Origin: an uncultured Saprospiraceae bacterium
GTDB lineage: Bacteria > Bacteroidota > Bacteroidia > Chitinophagales > Saprospiraceae
Assembly (NCBI GenBank): GCA_937959275.1
Contig: CALGLU010000015.1
Span: 1 to 60,735, forward strand
Length of the DNA stretch: 60,735 nt
Direction of reading: 5' to 3'
A program made the translations under genes and the position numbers. The first letter of the stretch is position 1; the number at the start of each line of letters is the position of its first letter. Positions 44,755-53,000 of the stretch are shown one piece after another. The notes beneath the pieces were generated by a model. That model did not search any database. It was not told where the DNA came from and was given only the letters and a program-made list of their open reading frames with translations.

Positions 44755-46686
44755 ATGAGAAATAGACTCTATCTTCTGCTGTTCAATCTACTACTACTTA
44801 CCAATGCTGGGAGTCAAGTGGGATCATTAAAAGACGTAGATCAGTATTTAAACAATTATTTGGACAGGATACCAGTGCCAGGGTTTTCAATTGTAATTGT
44901 TGAAGATAAAGATGTGCTGTTCGCCAAAGGCTATGGTGTAGAAACTTACGGCAAACAAAAGCGGATGACTCCTCAATCGACAGTAGCCATAGGATCACTA
45001 GGAAGAGGCTTTACCGCGATGGCAATCATGCAGCTCGTAGAAAAAGGATCTATAGATTTAGACGAACCTATCATCACCTACTTGCCTTGGTTTCAGACTG
45101 CAAATAAAAACTTCAGTGATCAGATCACCTTACGGATGTGCCTTAGCAATACGACTGGAATCCCTCCTCAATTCGAATCCCTTCCCAATCTCGATGACTC
45201 GTCATCATCCGAGTTATTTTTACGTTCGCTCGAAGGCTCCTTCATCAAACGAAAACCTGGTCAATCTCACGAATTTAGTGACGAGGGCTATGTGCTAGCT
45301 GGTCAAATCATACAAGAGGTCACAGGCCAACCCTATAGCGATTATATAGCAACACAGGTACTCCAGCCCTTAGGCATGACTCGATCCACAGCTAGTCAGC
45401 CAGTAGCAAATACGATGGATATTGTCTATGGTCATGAGATGGGACTTGATCACTGCCACCCTGCTATTAAAGGAGTCACAGATGCAAACTACGTCGCAGC
45501 CGGATCCGAATTTTATGCAAGCGCAGCAGATTTGGGAAAATATATGATTGCTCTATTGAATGGCGGAAGATACAAGGGGCGACAAGTGGTGCAGAGTGAA
45601 AGTGTAGAAGAAATATTTAAACCCAATACCTCGTTTCAAGGCTTGGGGACGATGCTGGGTGGCAACGGCATTGATATTCAATATGCACTGGGATGGATGG
45701 AAATGACTATAGAAGAACGAGAGATCTTAATCCACACAGGTAACAACGGTAATGTGGCCTCTATCATGGGTATCAATCGAGCAAAAAATCAAGCCTTCGT
45801 GCTTCTCTTTAACGCTGATGTGAATCGCCTTGATCGATTTAAATACCCCGGAATGGAGCATGCCGTAAATAATGTCATTCATATTTTAAATGCCGAGGAC
45901 ACAACTGATTTTGGCCTCCTCCGTCGAGGCCTCCCGAACGACAACGACTACAACCTGCCAAAAGAAAAATGGGATAAATACATCGGCAAGTATGCCTCAT
46001 TTGGCAAGCCCAGCCCTTTCTTTAAAGACATGAATATCGAAGTCTATGACAACGAAAATGGTGATTTGGAATTAATAACAAAACGAGAAACAGAATTCAA
46101 AGGCCAGTACAAATTAGAATTTACCAATGAGTCTCGAGCCATTCTCAGAAATATTTCATTGGCTCGACAGATTCAATTCTCAATCAATCCAGAGGGAGAA
46201 GTGAGTGGTCTATTTATGTTTGGCTCAGAATTTAAAAAAGAGAATGAAGCACTAGCAAAGCGTTTTACAAAAACCATGGATCCTTCAAAAAGCCTTTCTT
46301 TTTTGTTGCCTGCTACGGCGACGCAGACCTGGACTGGCGATGCATTAACAGTCTCCTTTAAAGAATCGTCTGAGATGATAATGCAGTTATCAGCCCAGCC
46401 TATAAAAACAACTGAATTTGGAGACTTTGTTGCCAAACAGCTTGCTGGAAAAACCATCAAACAAAGAGGTATCCTAAATAAAGAATTGTTAAAGAAGGGT
46501 ATCTGGATCGAGCAGTCAGTGATCACACAAGATGCTGGTGCGGCCAGGCAATATCACTTTGCCTTTTATCAAGATCCTGTCAGTGGACAACAAGTGCAAG
46601 TTGAGCTGAGTAATCCTTGGGGGGCTGATTCTGTGCAGCTACAAGAAGTGATGGCAGCGCTGCATCGGTCGGTGAGCTTTGAGTAA
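44755..46686 (+). CDS. Beta-lactamase-fold (S12) protein with degenerate catalytic motifs
   Basis: Exported protein, signal peptide 1-20. The S12-type domain (~25-350) is clear from SIVIVEDKDVLFAKGYG, AMAIMQLVEKGSIDLDEPI, SNTTGIP and VLQPLGMTRS. The active-site motifs are altered: SxxK reads SLGR (Ser81, Arg84) and YxN reads FSD (Phe174, Asp176). HTG survives in ILIHTGNNGN. The enzyme is probably inactive or has a new chemistry. A C-terminal part (~390-643) includes a small beta domain and a region I do not recognise. It is the third gene of the ABC transporter operon, 13 bases after the permease, so a receptor or chaperone role for that transporter is plausible. Confidence 0.85.
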   Translation: MRNRLYLLLFNLLLLTNAGSQVGSLKDVDQYLNNYLDRIPVPGFSIVIVEDKDVLFAKGYGVETYGKQKRMTPQSTVAIGSLGRGFTAMAIMQLVEKGSIDLDEPIITYLPWFQTANKNFSDQITLRMCLSNTTGIPPQFESLPNLDDSSSSELFLRSLEGSFIKRKPGQSHEFSDEGYVLAGQIIQEVTGQPYSDYIATQVLQPLGMTRSTASQPVANTMDIVYGHEMGLDHCHPAIKGVTDANYVAAGSEFYASAADLGKYMIALLNGGRYKGRQVVQSESVEEIFKPNTSFQGLGTMLGGNGIDIQYALGWMEMTIEEREILIHTGNNGNVASIMGINRAKNQAFVLLFNADVNRLDRFKYPGMEHAVNNVIHILNAEDTTDFGLLRRGLPNDNDYNLPKEKWDKYIGKYASFGKPSPFFKDMNIEVYDNENGDLELITKRETEFKGQYKLEFTNESRAILRNISLARQIQFSINPEGEVSGLFMFGSEFKKENEALAKRFTKTMDPSKSLSFLLPATATQTWTGDALTVSFKESSEMIMQLSAQPIKTTEFGDFVAKQLAGKTIKQRGILNKELLKKGIWIEQSVITQDAGAARQYHFAFYQDPVSGQQVQVELSNPWGADSVQLQEVMAALHRSVSFE

Positions 46687-46691
46687 AACGA

Positions 46692-46781
46692 CCCTCAGAC
46701 ATTCCTGTCTGAGAATAAAAAACGTCCCTCAGATATTCCTGTCTGACAAAAATATCGTCCCTCAGACATTCCTGTCTGAGG
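46692..46781 (+). repeat. Three tandem RAYT-associated palindromes
   Basis: Three copies of CTCAGACATTCCTGTCTGAG-like palindrome (46692-46713, 46726-46746, 46758-46781), each preceded by CGTCC or CGACC. They lie directly after the stop codon of the beta-lactamase-like gene and upstream of the transposase. They form a BIME-like cluster. Confidence 0.88.
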
Positions 46782-46851
46782 ATAATTATAAGCATTTATC
46801 CCACTCTAACCCAACTATAATTAGTATTATAGTCATATAAAAAGAACGCAA

Positions 46852-46869
46852 CTCAGACATCCTTGTCTA
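46852..46869 (+). repeat. Fourth RAYT-associated palindrome, adjacent to transposase start
   Basis: ACTCAGACATCCTTGTCT, the same unit as the upstream three with changes in the right arm. It ends 20 bases before the transposase ATG at 46890. Confidence 0.75.
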
Positions 46870-46889
46870 ATACAACTAAATTTAATAGA

Positions 46890-47579
46890 ATGACTAACAG
46901 ATTACAACCAAATGAAAAAGACTATTACTCAAGAAATTTACCGCACTGGCAACCAGAAAATGCAACTCTATGTATAACAACGAGATTATCTGGAAGTTTG
47001 CCCCGAGCAGTAATAAAAGAACTACAAGAAATAAAAGAAGTAGAAGAAAAGAAATTAAAATCTAAAGGACTTTCTGAAAAAGAAATCATTGAAGAACTGC
47101 GAACAATCCGTGATTTATATTTTGGTAAATTTGATGCGTTGTTGGATGGTACATCTACAGGCCCACATTGGTTAAAAGATGAACAGAATGCAAACATTTG
47201 GATAGACTCACTTTTTCATTTTGATGGCGAACGCTACCACGTCATATGTTCAACAGTGATGTCTAATCATGTACACTTTATCATTTACAAGCTAAACAGA
47301 AGTCTTGCAAGAATTATGAAAACCATGAAAGGGTTTTCAGCAAGAGAGATTAATAAAGTTATAGGCAGGACAGGGAATTCATTCTGGCACATTGAAAGTT
47401 TTGATAGAATGATAAGAGACAGCGATGAGTTGGCAAATCAAATAAATTATATTTTGAACAATCCTGTAAAAATAGGTTTAGTGAATCATTGGGAGGATTG
47501 GCAATTTAATTATGTCCAGCCGGATTTTTTGAAATATGTACGTACACCTAACTCGGCTTCTACTGATGGGCAAGGCTGA
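46890..47579 (+). CDS. REP-associated tyrosine transposase (RAYT, Y1_Tnp/HUH family)
   Basis: Single-strand DNA transposase of the IS200-like Y1 HUH superfamily. Start ATG 46890 (the frame is open back to a TTG at 46863, which is rejected). Residues ~20-60 include the first strand (ATLCITTRLSGSLP). The metal-binding HUH motif is SNHVHFII. The C-terminal helix QINYILNNPVKIGLV carries the candidate catalytic Tyr, and a following WQFNY is typical. RAYTs move or maintain nearby REP palindromes rather than full insertion sequences. Palindromes of one family lie on both sides (46692-46869, and inverted at 47612), making a textbook REPtron. The coding frame is intact. Confidence 0.92.
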   Translation: MTNRLQPNEKDYYSRNLPHWQPENATLCITTRLSGSLPRAVIKELQEIKEVEEKKLKSKGLSEKEIIEELRTIRDLYFGKFDALLDGTSTGPHWLKDEQNANIWIDSLFHFDGERYHVICSTVMSNHVHFIIYKLNRSLARIMKTMKGFSAREINKVIGRTGNSFWHIESFDRMIRDSDELANQINYILNNPVKIGLVNHWEDWQFNYVQPDFLKYVRTPNSASTDGQG

Positions 47580-47611
47580 ATATTCTCAGACAATCTCTAT
47601 GATACGGGTTG

Positions 47612-47629
47612 GCTCAGACAAGAATGTCT
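47612..47629 (-). repeat. Inverted RAYT-associated palindrome downstream of the transposase
   Basis: GCTCAGACAAGAATGTCT is the reverse complement of the upstream unit (AGACATTCTTGTCTGAGC). A partial TCTCAGACAATCTC at 47584 and GAATGTCTGGGG near 47640 look like decayed further copies. Confidence 0.75.
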
Positions 47630-47655
47630 TTGGTACGTTGAATGTCTGGGGTACG

Positions 47656-48564
47656 TTAATTATCATACACCAACTTATACCCTACGCCACGAATATTCAC
47701 AATTTTTATGCTTGCATCAGCACCAAGCTTCTTCCGCAATTTTGAAATAAAAACGTCTAGTGTCCGACCGACATAATCGCCTTCATCGCCCCATACCTTT
47801 TTTAGAATGACCTCTCGCTCAATGGTTTCATTGGCTGATGTATGGAGTAGCGACAATAACTCGGCTTCTTTATGTGATAAGTCGACTGTTTTGTTTTCGA
47901 AAGACAGGGCTAGGTGTTTGGTGTCAAACTGAGACTCACCAATCTGGATTAAGTTGGGATCATCTTCCGTCACTGCTCTTTTCTTCAACACATAAGCAAG
48001 AAATGCCAGACCTAAAACGAAGGTGATTCCGAATAATAAACCTTTGCCACTAATAAAGTTTGCGTCATGATCTGCAGTTATCACTGGCAGATCGGAGGCA
48101 GCATTTGGATGATTTGAGTCTATAATTGTAACAAATAACTGATAACAATCTGTGGGCAACACTCTACCTTTGCACGCGAGAACATCTGGGTCAAGGCGAC
48201 CGATCTCAAATATATGTACGACCTCTTTTGTTTCGCATTGCTGAGTCTCGACTAATAAGGAAGGTGCAACTTGCGTCTCTGTCATCACGTATTCCAATAT
48301 TGAAATCAAGTTCTCGGGGTCAAAACCAAACGCCTGTTCAAAAGAGATCTGGTACCGGTTATCCACCCTTTTTATCGGGAGGACACGAGAATCACAATCG
48401 CCCACACTCATCAATACTTCGTGACCAATCATCCGCATCGCTACCTCAACACGCTTTTCTGCTAAGTCATCATCATCAACACCATATACTGCCAAAGGAA
48501 GTAAATACAGTGAAAGAAAACATAACAGCGCAAGCCATGATACATCAAAACATCTACTCGTCAT
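47656..48564 (-). CDS. Membrane-anchored OmpR-type winged-helix regulator
   Basis: A 302-residue one-component regulator. A signal or signal-anchor sequence (~8-30, LALLCFLSLYLLPLAVYG) is followed by a periplasmic domain (~30-168) with several Cys. One membrane helix follows (GLLFGITFVLGLAFLAYVL, ~175-193). The cytoplasmic C-terminus is an OmpR/PhoB winged helix (ELLSLLHTSANETIEREVILKKVWGDE, then DVFISKLRKKLG and IRGVGYKLV). The order is the reverse of ToxR/CadC, whose DNA-binding domain is N-terminal. It probably senses an envelope signal and regulates the divergent gene at 48697. Confidence 0.88.
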   Translation of the reverse strand: MTSRCFDVSWLALLCFLSLYLLPLAVYGVDDDDLAEKRVEVAMRMIGHEVLMSVGDCDSRVLPIKRVDNRYQISFEQAFGFDPENLISILEYVMTETQVAPSLLVETQQCETKEVVHIFEIGRLDPDVLACKGRVLPTDCYQLFVTIIDSNHPNAASDLPVITADHDANFISGKGLLFGITFVLGLAFLAYVLKKRAVTEDDPNLIQIGESQFDTKHLALSFENKTVDLSHKEAELLSLLHTSANETIEREVILKKVWGDEGDYVGRTLDVFISKLRKKLGADASIKIVNIRGVGYKLVYDN

Positions 48565-48696
48565 ACTACAAAACTATTGCTTTCTTAATCTATATGAAGG
48601 ATTTATATTCATTTTACATGTATTTTACATTAATTTACACTGTTTAAAGCGTTATACTTCTGGGTTGATCATATCTTTATGGAGTAAACAAATCTT

Positions 48697-49449
48697 ATGA
48701 GACATAATCTACTAGTATTGATTTTGGCCATTTTTGCACTACCCACATTTTGCATAGCACAAGACGATCTGTCAGAAGATTTTCAATATGACATCAAGAT
48801 CAACTATCCATCGCTCTCTATAGAAAAAGACACCTTACTCGCTGCGAACACTCTGCTAGACTTGAATAAATACTATAAAGCATCATGGGTTAAAACGTAT
48901 AGCTCAGTGGAAATACTGACTATCATCAATGGCGAATTAACGAAAGCATCATCGCCCACAGATCAACTCACTGAAGAACAAAAAGACATCATGTATAGAG
49001 CTGATGTTGGCTCAGCGATCACTGTCAAAGCTCGGTACATGCCAGACAACACCTTATCACATAATGAAATCCAAGAATTCGATTTTACATTTACAATCAA
49101 TCCAGACAACCCTGCCGAATTTGAAGGTGGTCATGCACAACTACAACAATACGTCAAAGACAAAGCCATCGATCACATTGCAGAAGACATCTTCACGGGC
49201 TACAAATTAGCAGCTGTTACCTTCACCGTGAACACAGACGGTGAAATTGTTGATGCAGAAAACTTTTGGACCTCTGAAGATGAAAGCGTCGATGCCCTAC
49301 TCCTACAAACGATATGCGACATGCCCGCGTGGACACCCGCTGCTTATGCGGATGGCACAAGAGTCAATCAGGATTTTGTATTGACTGTTGGAAATATGCA
49401 GAGCTGTGTGGTGAATTTGTTGAATATTGATGGAAGCGTTAGTCGATAG
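48697..49449 (+). CDS. Secreted protein with TonB-C-terminal-like domain
   Basis: Exported 250-residue protein, signal peptide MRHNLLVLILAIFALPTFCIA-Q. The N-terminal ~125 residues are unrecognised. The C-terminal ~105 residues follow the TonB C-terminal pattern: FEGGHAQLQQYVKDKAIDHIAEDI, VTFTVNTDGEIVDAENFWTS, LLQTICDMPAWTPAAYADGTRVNQDF. There is no membrane anchor or Pro-rich spacer, so it is not an energy transducer. Such stand-alone domains occur often in Bacteroidota with unknown function. Divergent, 132 bases, from the membrane-bound regulator. Confidence 0.75.
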   Translation: MRHNLLVLILAIFALPTFCIAQDDLSEDFQYDIKINYPSLSIEKDTLLAANTLLDLNKYYKASWVKTYSSVEILTIINGELTKASSPTDQLTEEQKDIMYRADVGSAITVKARYMPDNTLSHNEIQEFDFTFTINPDNPAEFEGGHAQLQQYVKDKAIDHIAEDIFTGYKLAAVTFTVNTDGEIVDAENFWTSEDESVDALLLQTICDMPAWTPAAYADGTRVNQDFVLTVGNMQSCVVNLLNIDGSVSR

Positions 49450-49469
49450 TAGTGCCTCAAGAACTAGAT

Positions 49470-49594
49470 ATACAGCCATATTAAATTGTTATTTTCCGCC
49501 TTCTCTGCGTTACAGAACCGGCCCTGATAGCTAAGGCTATCAAAGCGAACCTGTGCCTTGAGTAGACGAAAAATAACTGCTTTCATACAGCCAT
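49470..49594. mobile_element. Second copy of the structured repeat core, flanked by 10-bp direct repeats
   Basis: Core 49508-49558 matches the centre of the 168-bp element at 33817-33984: CGTTACAGAACCGGCC, then TGATAGC-TAAG-GCTATCA and CGAACCTGTGCCT, one extra A and a few changes. The outer arms GTTATTTTCCG and CGAAAAATAAC are an imperfect inverted repeat unlike the arms of the first copy. ATACAGCCAT occurs directly at both edges (49470-49479 and 49585-49594), as a target-site duplication would. Confidence 0.65.
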
Positions 49595-49692
49595 TTATTT
49601 AGTTTTTGAGACACTAGGAAAGTCTCATGTGTTGCTTTTTTGTCTGAACAGGATTTATAAGATGAACAAGAAGGACACGATCTTTTCAATAA

Positions 49693-49757
49693 CCATGTCA
49701 ATGTCAATGGGAATGTCAATGTCAATGTCAATGGGAATGGGAATGGGAATGGGAATA
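49693..49757. repeat. Hexamer tandem repeat (AATGTC / AATGGG)
   Basis: About ten hexamers alternate between TCAATG and GGAATG forms (AATGTC then AATGGG blocks), ending at AATAATA. It is intergenic and similar in style to the hexamer array at 29303-29351 but with a different unit. Confidence 0.9.
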
Positions 49758-49808
49758 ATATAGGGCGATGTTGATATCGATTTCAATTGGACTTTTAAAT
49801 GACAAGAC

Positions 49809-49872
49809 GGTGCGCTGCACCTAGGGGTTGGGGCGCTGCTCTGCAGCTATAGACAGGGCGGTGCGCTGCACC
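49809..49872. repeat. Two GGTGCGCTGCACC palindromes with a related unit between
   Basis: Perfect GGTGC-GCT-GCACC at 49809-49821 and 49860-49872, each followed by TwGGGG. GCGCTGCTCTGCAGC lies between them. These are REP-like units. The rest of the 598-bp gap (49873-50047) shows nothing recognised. Confidence 0.75.
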
Positions 49873-50047
49873 TTGGGGACGGTGGGATGTGGTCATTTCA
49901 TCATTGACAAACCATTAATCAAAATTTCATGAGTATTGAATTTTAGAATTTGAAATAAATCTGCATGCTTATATGTCTTAAGTATTGTTTGATTTCTGAC
50001 TCAACATTTAAAATTCAACTTTCAACATTTGCGACCAAAGGGAGCTT

Positions 50048-53000
50048 TTAAAAAGCTCGAATCGCACGCACAGATATAGTAATATTTTTACGTCTTGTCG
50101 ATGAGGTTCCATTGCCAAAACTTAGAGCGAATGCTTTTTCATCTTCACCCTGCATATCATCTTCTGAAGAACTCCAATACAGCCCAGTGGAAAAACCACC
50201 AATGATTGCTCTATTCAAGTATAATTGAATGACTTCGTCTATGGATGGCAGAAACCAATCGTTATAGCCATTCAAGGACAAGTCAGTACATAGATTTGCT
50301 GCATTGGTCCCACTACTACATCCAGCATTGATGATCTGTATTGTATTTTGTGCACCGGTACCTATAACTGTACCATTTGCTCCAGGTACATTAGTGCCAA
50401 GACATCCCCATTGCGCAGTCGATTGATCTGTCGGAGCTGCTACGAGTCCTGTCCCATTGCCGGGATTGATATAGAAGATGATGCCGCCATTATGATTGAG
50501 ACCTATGAGATCTTGCGTAGTGTATCCATTACTTAACAAATAGAGTACGCTGAATCCTGCATCCAAATAATCCTGAGGCGTTCCTGCTATACATCCATTG
50601 ATATAGGCATGAAATATAGCTCCTGGTTTTACCTCAAAATTTTGTTGCAGCGTAATCATTGTCGCCGCATCATAATCCACTTGAGCCGGAGACGTTATAG
50701 TTTGATCAGAGGAGATATAGCCTCCTGACTCATATATTGCATTCGCTGTCTGATTGTTGGTCAGGTCCAGATTTTGTGCACAAGGCGGTGTAACAGGACA
50801 GCTACCCATATTGTGACCAGCAGTCCAGTTTGACTCACAACCAGTTAATAAACTGAAATTTGTCAAGTTGCCATTATGTCCATTAGCAAGATCAGTTAAT
50901 ACTGTATTGCCTGTATTGGTCACACAAGCATCCGCATTATTAAAATCGTAGTATGCCACTAAGCCAGGCTCTCTACCTGTATATGGTGCTGCCATTGAAG
51001 CCGCAATATTTAAAAATGTTAGTTTCTCATCCCAGATAGCGAGTTCATCTATTCTGCCATCAAAATGATTGCATTGGCAGTCATATCCTTGGCGTCCTAT
51101 GAATAATGAATTCGTATCTCCATTGTACAAGGGATCAACGAAGCTGTAGAGCCATAATCCATCATCCATGCCATTGATATAAAACGTAGCACCCATTCCT
51201 GAGTTGCTTACTGAAACGGCAACATGAGTCCAAGTGTTTTGTGGAATACTGGTATTACTAAATCCCCATTCAGTCAAAGAGCCATCTGATAAAAACAAAG
51301 CTAATTTGCCTGGTTGGTTGAAGACTTGGTCATTATCAGCCATGATTCCAAAAATAAATTGAGTTGAAGTATTACCACCATGTCCTTTAGAGACAATGGT
51401 TTTATAACCACCACTGGATGGATTGACCCAGGCTTCGAATGCAAAATCACCGTCAGTTACATTGAATGATTGATCATGTTGGACTTCGACAAAGTCTGAG
51501 TTATTTCCTGCAAAACCGCCTCGATCTTCAAAGTTTAAAGACACATCTCGATCATTAGGACAGGTATCATTGCAAGATAAGATACCATCCTGGTCTATAT
51601 CTGAACCTACGTTTAACGTAATGTCTTCAGTGTCAAAATCACTTATAAAATTTCCTCCAGGTACAGTACCATCTACTGCTGCTGTGTTTTCAACGGATTC
51701 ATTATTTAGGTCGGATTGAGTAAGGATGTAAGTGCCAGAGAAGGTAGTCCCATCTACTTCTGCAGGCAGCATCAATGAAATAGGTCCACCTGTAACTGTA
51801 ACTAATGGGTCTACCACAGTGACATTTGTAATCACTGTGTTGCCAGTGTTCTCAACTTGAAATGTATAACTAATAGTTTCTCCAACGTTAGCACAACCAT
51901 CTCCATTCTCATCATTGAATGTACCCGTTTTAGTCAGTGAAATTTCAGGAATGCCTTGGACGCTAATGAGAGCCGGATCATGATCATCTTCATCTGTGAC
52001 AGCAACGCCATCTCCAGGAGATCCAGTTCCATTACCAAAAAGCGCATTATCGGAAGGTGTATTTGGGGCCCCACCTGCATCATTACCATTGACAGCATCT
52101 GGAGAGGAATCAAGGTCATCGCCATCATCAGCACTAATTTCTGCAAAGCTCACAATTGATGTTCCAGAAAAATTAGGATCAATTCTCAAAATAATGTCCA
52201 CGGAAACATCTTGGGCAGCTGGTATAGATGAAATTGTATTTGTCACTGGACCTGCCGAGCCACCTATCCAGCCATTATTATCGATGACACTTAATGTCAT
52301 ATCCGTCGGAATGTAATTTGTTAATTCAATATTAGATGCCTCAATAGACCCTTGATTCGAGACAGAGATCTTGTATGTCACATCATGACCAGGTAGATAT
52401 GGACCTGAAGACACTTCTTCCATGATCAGGGCTAAATCATAAATTTGACAATCATCCAAGGTGATTTGTATGGTCGTAGTTTCATCTGAAGTACAACGTG
52501 AATCACTGACTGTATAATCAAATAAGTAATCTCCAGCAGCATTTCCACTAGGAACGAATGTGCCATTGGCAGCATTAAATCCAGATGCTGGTACTAGGCT
52601 TGCTGGGTTTAGTGACCAAGTGCCGCCTAGATCTTCTCCTATCAATGACAGGAAGAGTGAAATTGTGTTTCCGTCGGTGTTACATCCCGTTACAAGAGGA
52701 GCAACAGTCCCACTTGATATTTCAAACACATTGACAGTCACACTAGAGGATATACCCAATCGAAATGTATAATCAAAAATATAGCTTCCTCCTGCATTTC
52801 CTAATGGTGTAAATGTACCATTGGCTGCATCAAAGCCGCTAGTCACTGGTGCGCTACTAGCATTTAATGTCCACGTACCACATGGATCTTCTGAAGTTAA
52901 GAAATCAGCTAAATTAAGCGTTGAGTTATCATCATTACAGATGTCGACAGGCACGGGTGTACCAGGACCAGGCGCCCAACCCATATCATACAGCGGAGCA

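Noticed and set aside
44755-46686. Active beta-lactamase linked to an antibiotic exporter
   Set aside because: SxxK and YxN are both lost, so resistance by hydrolysis is unlikely.
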